Notes under the pieces: generated by a model
What the model was told of the DNA's origin: nothing
Database searches by the model: none
Seen by the model: only the letters and a program-made list of their open reading frames with translations
Made by a program: the position numbers and the translations under genes
Shown here: positions 50,491 to 54,892 of the stretch, one piece after another
How positions within the stretch are numbered: position 1 is the first letter of the stretch
Layout: every line of letters begins with the position of its first letter
Assembly (NCBI RefSeq): GCF_003385595.1
Contig: NZ_QNUE01000022.1
Coordinates: forward strand, 1-54,892
Length of the DNA stretch: 54,892 nucleotides
Reading direction: 5' to 3'
From: Chryseobacterium flavum
Lineage (GTDB): Bacteria > Bacteroidota > Bacteroidia > Flavobacteriales > Weeksellaceae

Positions 50491-51513
50491 TTATCGTACT
50501 GTTTTTCTGATGTCATGTAAAAAATTGCCTGGCGAAAATGAATCACCCTGATTGGTAAGTGCAATAATACAGCTGTTATGCTGCAGGTCTCTCCAGAATA
50601 AAGCTTTAAAACCGTTCAGTCCGCCTGTGTGCATTGCAGATTTTTCTCCGTTCTTATTTTCTATAAACCATGCGAATCCGTAATTTGATATCTCTCCGTC
50701 AGACAATGGAAAGGGAGAGTACATCGTACGGGTATTTTCTTTACTAATTAAAGTATATTTCCGTAAAGCCTGATAAAATTTATAGAGATCTTCGGGAGTA
50801 GAATAGATCCCGCCATCTCCTGTTGTTAAAATTGAGTAATTATCCGGTTGTTTCTGTTTATTATATCCTGATGCTATATTCTGGATCACTGTACCAGATT
50901 CATACACATGAGTATTGCTCATTTTTAAAGGAGTAATGATGTGGTCATTGATAAATGTGCCGTAAGATTTTCCGGAAACCTTTTCAATAATCCGGGAAAG
51001 AATTATATATCCGCTATTACAATACTTAAACTTGCTGTCGGGAACAAAATCAAGGCTTTTAAAATGATAAAGCCAGTTAATTACCTCCTGATTTGTTAAT
51101 CCTTTTTTTGAAAGTATATTTTCATAATCTCTGATCCCTGAAGTATGATGCAACAGCTGCCTGATCGTAATATGTTTAGCATATCCGGGAAGTTCAACAA
51201 ACCGGGAGGCTTTATCATCAAATTTTAATAACCCTTTTTGCTCTAGCATGATAATAGCTGTAGCAGTAAACGGTTTGCTGAGAGATGCAATATAAAACGA
51301 AGTATTTCTGTCTGCTTCCAAAGCTTTTTCAAAGTTGCGGAAACCAAGGGCAGTGTCACAGACGACCTGACCATTTTTCACGATCAGAACAGAACCGTTG
51401 AACTTTCCTTTATTGTAATATTCATTCACAACATCCTGAGGATGCTGTTTGCATGAGACCAGCTGCGTAATGAGTGAAATACCGACAAGGATATTCCATA
51501 TCAAAGTTTTCAT
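50491..51513 (-). CDS. Serine hydrolase lipoprotein (class C beta-lactamase-like)
   Basis: 340 residues with lipobox LVSC (Cys21). SxxK as Ser77-Lys80 (SLSK), Tyr-x-Asn as YCNSGYIILS, and HTGGLNG as the third motif (usual KTG replaced by HTG). Envelope-anchored acyl-enzyme hydrolase, substrate unknown. Paralogue of 3641-4675. 27 bases after prmC in the same direction. Confidence 0.88.
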   Translation of the reverse strand: MKTLIWNILVGISLITQLVSCKQHPQDVVNEYYNKGKFNGSVLIVKNGQVVCDTALGFRNFEKALEADRNTSFYIASLSKPFTATAIIMLEQKGLLKFDDKASRFVELPGYAKHITIRQLLHHTSGIRDYENILSKKGLTNQEVINWLYHFKSLDFVPDSKFKYCNSGYIILSRIIEKVSGKSYGTFINDHIITPLKMSNTHVYESGTVIQNIASGYNKQKQPDNYSILTTGDGGIYSTPEDLYKFYQALRKYTLISKENTRTMYSPFPLSDGEISNYGFAWFIENKNGEKSAMHTGGLNGFKALFWRDLQHNSCIIALTNQGDSFSPGNFLHDIRKTVR

Positions 51514-51540
51514 AGGAAATAGGTTTGGAAGTAAAATTAC

Positions 51541-52389
51541 TTATTTCCTTCCATAAATAAACCGGTCATTTCCTGATAAGTCTTTTAATAATTGTACAAT
51601 GGAAAAATCAGTATAAAGTTCCAGGGTTTCAAACCCTAATTTCTGATTGATTTCTAAAAACAACAGTCCACCATCTTTCAGGTACTTTTCAGCATCTTCC
51701 GCAATCTTCCTGTAAAAGATCAAGGCGTCAGCAGTAGGAGAGAAAAGAGCCATTTTAGGTTCAAATTCTTTCACTGAATCAGCAATTTCAGGTTCTTCTT
51801 CTATTCCAATATACGGAGGATTTGAAATAATGATGTCATAACTTTCAGTCAGTTCAAAATTAAGATAATCAGCGTGAATGAAATCTATATCCAATTGATG
51901 ATAATCAGCATTTCTTTTGGCTGTTTCCAGCGCATTTGCAGAAAAATCTATAGAAGAGACTTCAGCCCCAGGGAAATGTTTTTTTAAAACCAGCGGAATG
52001 ATACCGCTTCCGGTACCGATATCCAGGATTCTTAAAGTCTGAATATTTATTGATGAGCTCTGAATCTCACGAATAGCCATTTCAAGAAGTTCTTCCGTTT
52101 CCGGACGGGGAATCAAAACATTTTCATCAACGAAGAATTTCATACCATAGAATTCTGTTTCACCTATGATCTGCTGATAGGGTCTTCCGGTTTTTAATTC
52201 CAGAATAAAATCCTGAAGCTGCTTTTCGTCATCCGCTAAAAGTTCCTGTCCGGAAGATCTTCTTTGCTGAAAATTATCAAAACCTACAATTTTTTGAATC
52301 AGTAAAGAAGACAGGAAAGAACTCTCCGACTCGGTATAAAGGCCGGAAAGTTCTGCTTTAAAGTATTTTTTAAATGCTGAGATTGTCAT
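51541..52389 (-). CDS. prmC: Peptide chain release factor N5-glutamine methyltransferase
   Basis: 282 residues. N-terminal helical domain (1-80), SAM loop DIGTGSG (123-129), substrate motif NPPY (190-193), the defining PrmC/HemK site that methylates the GGQ glutamine of release factors. FFVDENVLIPRPETEELLE is also standard. Its ATG directly follows the yaaA stop. Confidence 0.95.
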   Translation of the reverse strand: MTISAFKKYFKAELSGLYTESESSFLSSLLIQKIVGFDNFQQRRSSGQELLADDEKQLQDFILELKTGRPYQQIIGETEFYGMKFFVDENVLIPRPETEELLEMAIREIQSSSINIQTLRILDIGTGSGIIPLVLKKHFPGAEVSSIDFSANALETAKRNADYHQLDIDFIHADYLNFELTESYDIIISNPPYIGIEEEPEIADSVKEFEPKMALFSPTADALIFYRKIAEDAEKYLKDGGLLFLEINQKLGFETLELYTDFSIVQLLKDLSGNDRFIYGRK

Positions 52390-53148
52390 CTATCTTGTAA
52401 AAACCAGTTTTGTATCGGTAGACTTCTCTTCATCAATTCGGTAACCTTCATAATTGAAAGCTTTTACATCATTCAGGGTTTTGGCATTTGTTTCTGCACA
52501 AAATCTGACAACCAGACCCCTTGCATGTTTGGTATAGACAACGATGGTCTTTAGTTTCCCGTCTTTCAATTCATAAAAATCGAAATCAATCACCTTATGA
52601 TTCAGTTTTTTCCTGTCGATCACCTTTCCATATTCATTGCTGGCAAGATGAAGGAGGATTTCACCTTTTTTCATTTCAGCATTCAGCTGTTCCGTAATTT
52701 TTTCTCTCCAGAATTCGTACAGGTTTTTATATTGGTCAAATTCAAAAGGTCTTCCCATTTCCAGCCTGTAAAGCATCACTTTGTCCGATGGCTTCAGCAG
52801 GCCATATAACCCGGAAAGCATTCTGTAGTTTTTCTGCAGATAATCTACAGCGTCCTTACCAAGGGTCTTGGCATCCAGCCCCCGGTATACTTCTCCGGTA
52901 AAGGCAAACATGGCGGGAGCAGATTCTTTCGCTGTTGGTCTGGATTTCCATTTTTGATTTCTTTCCCAGTTTTCATCAGCCAGTTTGGGTGAAATTTCCA
53001 TTAATTCGGAAAGATATTTCGGAGATTTTTCTTTTAAATACGATTGTATAAATGCTGCCTCTTCAATGAATTTTGGAGTGGTGGATCTCAACAGGTCCGT
53101 TGAATTTTCCACATTCATCAATTTTGCAGGTGAGGTTACAATTTTCAT
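52390..53148 (-). CDS. yaaA: Peroxide stress protein YaaA
   Basis: 252 residues from the ATG at 53148 (MKIVTSPAKLMNV), the family start; the frame opens earlier but would overlap the CPBP gene. Motifs: SPAKLM, FTGEVYRGLDAKTL, LSGLYGLLKPSDKVMLYRLEMG and ARGLVVRFCAETNAKTL. YaaA lowers free iron and protects DNA under peroxide; the family binds DNA and has a cantaloupe fold. Four bases after the CPBP gene. Confidence 0.95.
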   Translation of the reverse strand: MKIVTSPAKLMNVENSTDLLRSTTPKFIEEAAFIQSYLKEKSPKYLSELMEISPKLADENWERNQKWKSRPTAKESAPAMFAFTGEVYRGLDAKTLGKDAVDYLQKNYRMLSGLYGLLKPSDKVMLYRLEMGRPFEFDQYKNLYEFWREKITEQLNAEMKKGEILLHLASNEYGKVIDRKKLNHKVIDFDFYELKDGKLKTIVVYTKHARGLVVRFCAETNAKTLNDVKAFNYEGYRIDEEKSTDTKLVFTR

Positions 53149-53152
53149 AATG

Positions 53153-53854
53153 TTAAAATACAGATAAGTGTTTAAAATCAATAAAATTCATGATCATCAG
53201 AGAAATAAAATCAATTAAAAAATGACATAAGATCAGAACTTTAATATTTGAATATAATTTATAAAACATGGCAAAAATGATTCCGATAAAGGAAGTCACC
53301 ATAACCTGGCCTATTGTGCCGTAAGTACTATGAAGAATACCAAATAACAATGCGGATCCAATGATTCCTGTATGAGGACTGTTGTATATTTTTTCAAGTC
53401 TGGGTTGTATATATCCGCGCATCAGCAGTTCTTCCATAATACCCGCCGTAAAGCATGTAAAAATAATTAAAAAATAATTGTTCTTCAATACAGAAGAAAA
53501 CTGAATAAGTTTATCGCTGGTTTCTTCATAAGCCACGATGTGAAGTAAAAAATTAAGGAAAGCAGCACCTGCGACACAAATCAAATATAAGCAGCTGACG
53601 GCCTTACCATAAAAAGCTGCCGGATACTCTTTTTCTTTTTTAAGAAGAAACGGCCCTTTTTCAATAAAAAAGCTGTATAATAATATAATAATCAGAATGA
53701 TCCACAATATAATCCTGCTCAGAAAGAAACTATAGGCTGAAAAGCCTTTGATTCCGGTAAAGAAACTGACCACAGGAAAAGCATATAACATCACCAGTGC
53801 CAGAAGGACAAAAGCGAGCAGGACTCCGAAAGAATATTTTCCGCTAAGACTCAT
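53153..53854 (-). CDS. CPBP-family intramembrane glutamic endopeptidase
   Basis: 233 residues from the ATG at 53854; a TTG at 53872 is in frame and also possible. Six to eight membrane helices. Signature EExxxR as MEELLMRGYI, then FGILHSTYG and CHFLIDF, the His motifs of CAAX/Rce1-like proteases. Members process membrane-bound substrates or confer bacteriocin self-immunity; substrate unknown. Between tsaC and yaaA with very short gaps. Confidence 0.9.
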   Translation of the reverse strand: MSLSGKYSFGVLLAFVLLALVMLYAFPVVSFFTGIKGFSAYSFFLSRIILWIILIIILLYSFFIEKGPFLLKKEKEYPAAFYGKAVSCLYLICVAGAAFLNFLLHIVAYEETSDKLIQFSSVLKNNYFLIIFTCFTAGIMEELLMRGYIQPRLEKIYNSPHTGIIGSALLFGILHSTYGTIGQVMVTSFIGIIFAMFYKLYSNIKVLILCHFLIDFISLMIMNFIDFKHLSVF

Positions 53855-53879
53855 ATAGCTGTCAGCTGTCAACCTTAAA

Positions 53880-54491
53880 CTAGATAATCCCTTTTCCCTG
53901 TCGGATAATCTCAGGTTCTCCTGAAGTAAGATCTACAATGGTGGAAGCAATGTTATCTCCATATCCTGAGTCAATAACAATATCTACAAGATGATCGTAT
54001 TTTTCTGCGATAAGTTCGGGATCTGTGGAGTATTCTATAATTTCATCTTCATCCTTAATGGAAGTTGAAGCAATTGGATGTCCTAATTTTTCAACAATAA
54101 GCTGCGGAATAGAGTGATCCGGTACACGAATACCAATTGTTTTATGTCCTTTATAAGCCAAAGGTAAATTTTTATTAGCTTCAAGGATAAAAGTAAAAGG
54201 TCCCGGCAGATGACTTTTTAAAAATCTGAATACCGAGGTTTCAATAGGCCTTGTGAAATCGGAAAGATGGCTCAGATCATTACATATGATTGAAAATTTT
54301 GCCTTTTCCAGCTTTAATTTTTTAAGCTGTGCTAACTTTTCCATGGCTTTGATGTCAAAAATATTACATCCCAACGCATAAATAGTATCTGACGGATAGA
54401 TGATCAAACCACCATTATTTAATGTTTTAATTACCTCATTGATAAGATTTTCCTGAGGGTTTTCCGGGTAAATTTTCAATATTTTTGCCAT
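53880..54491 (-). CDS. L-threonylcarbamoyladenylate synthase (Sua5/YciO/YrdC)
   Basis: 203 residues from the ATG at 54491 (MAKILKIYPENPQ). YrdC fold with IIYPSDTIYALGCNIFD, LKKLKLEKAKFSIICNDL, LPGPFTFIL and GIRVPDHSIPQLI, then HPIASTSIKDEDE. Makes threonylcarbamoyl-AMP for t6A37 in tRNAs reading ANN codons, if it is the TsaC paralogue rather than YciO; both are short forms. First gene of the six-gene minus-strand operon. Confidence 0.9.
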   Translation of the reverse strand: MAKILKIYPENPQENLINEVIKTLNNGGLIIYPSDTIYALGCNIFDIKAMEKLAQLKKLKLEKAKFSIICNDLSHLSDFTRPIETSVFRFLKSHLPGPFTFILEANKNLPLAYKGHKTIGIRVPDHSIPQLIVEKLGHPIASTSIKDEDEIIEYSTDPELIAEKYDHLVDIVIDSGYGDNIASTIVDLTSGEPEIIRQGKGII

Positions 54492-54495
54492 AAAA

Positions 54496-54503
54496 CAAAG
54501 ATA
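54496..54503 (-). promoter_or_regulatory. -7 promoter box of the tsaC-DUF4180 operon (TATCTTTG)
   Basis: Exact TANNTTTG match just 4 bases before the ATG at 54491, implying that the mRNA starts at or within a few bases of the start codon. Confidence 0.6.
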
Positions 54504-54573
54504 CAAATAATAAAATAGTTTTTATAAAAGTCCTTTATTTAAAAGAAAAATTAGGAATTTTAAAAAAATGTCG

Positions 54574-54581
54574 TACATTTG
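54574..54581 (+). promoter_or_regulatory. -7 promoter box of the tRNA-fMet cluster (TACATTTG)
   Basis: Exact TANNTTTG match 11 bases before the first tRNA. Confidence 0.65.
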
Positions 54582-54592
54582 CAATCCAATAT

Positions 54593-54665
<73 letters not shown>

Positions 54666-54672
54666 CTAAGTC

Positions 54673-54691
54673 AGTGCTTTCGGTAAGCACT
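54673..54691 (+). other. Hairpin between tRNA copies 1 and 2
   Basis: AGTGCTT (54673-54679), loop TCGGT, AAGCACT (54685-54691). Repeats with one loop change (CCGGT) at 54784-54802 after copy 2; may direct processing of the tandem transcript. Confidence 0.65.
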
Positions 54692-54703
54692 TTAAAAATA
54701 CAC

Positions 54704-54776
<73 letters not shown>

Positions 54777-54783
54777 CTAAGCC

Positions 54784-54802
54784 AGTGCTTCCGGTAAGCA
54801 CT
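54784..54802 (+). other. Hairpin between tRNA copies 2 and 3
   Basis: AGTGCTT (54784-54790), loop CCGGT, AAGCACT (54796-54802); repeat of the 54673 hairpin. Confidence 0.65.
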
Positions 54803-54814
54803 CTAAAAATACAC

Positions 54815-54887
<73 letters not shown>

Positions 54888-54892
54888 CTAAG

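Overview
The window reads as chromosomal DNA of a Flavobacteriia bacterium, most likely Chryseobacterium or a close relative. It is AT-rich. Ribosome-binding sites are hard to find, while the Bacteroidetes -7 box TANNTTTG sits just upstream of about twenty genes. Gene content fits the group: TypA, YchF, a small Hc1-like histone protein, large type II-C Cas9 and double-glycine peptides of the Chryseobacterium kind. Taxonomy is inferred from content only.

Layout. 1-59: 5' end of a probable IS3-type transposase cut by the window edge. 146-5681: azoreductase with divergent HxlR regulator, Crp/Fnr regulator, marR-usp operon with a 30-bp palindromic operator, serine hydrolase, small lipoprotein and DUF488. 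5697-10615: MFS exporter behind an AraC regulator, acetyltransferase-like protein, metallopeptidase, histone-like protein. 10768-16550: exported CarboxypepD_reg-like protein, M28 peptidase, HAD phosphatase, Tex.

16590-24625 is a complete type II-C CRISPR-Cas locus. A tracrRNA on the minus strand lies between tex and cas9; cas9-cas1-cas2 are tightly packed on the plus strand; then a bidirectional terminator; then an array of 30 identical 47-bp repeats and 29 spacers of 30 bp. tracrRNA pairing puts crRNA transcription on the minus strand, towards cas2. There is no csn2 or cas4. The cas9 gene contains an internal perfect inverted repeat with 17-bp arms.

24808-35869: YceI lipoprotein, PfpI/DJ-1 protein, DUF1294 protein, a beta-helix protein, typA, a GH-like lipoprotein, ferritin, a very AT-rich OLD/PARIS-like ATPase-TOPRIM gene (candidate phage defence) and ychF with a structured leader. 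35941-39129 holds five small Cys-rich double-glycine peptides (four in tandem, one beyond an AraC-SDR pair), most too short for routine gene calling. 39254-50089: PLP aminotransferase, DUF2867, parE-membrane protein-parC, rhomboid, membrane-anchored AraC-type regulator and an SDR-epimerase pair. 50130-54491 is a minus-strand operon (TsaC/Sua5, CPBP protease, YaaA, PrmC, serine hydrolase, DUF4180). The window ends in three tandem initiator tRNA-Met genes.

The strongest leads are the double-glycine peptide family, the cas9 internal palindrome with the tracrRNA/array transcription layout, the solitary ATPase-TOPRIM gene, and an operator-like motif at identical spacing in two araC-target loci.
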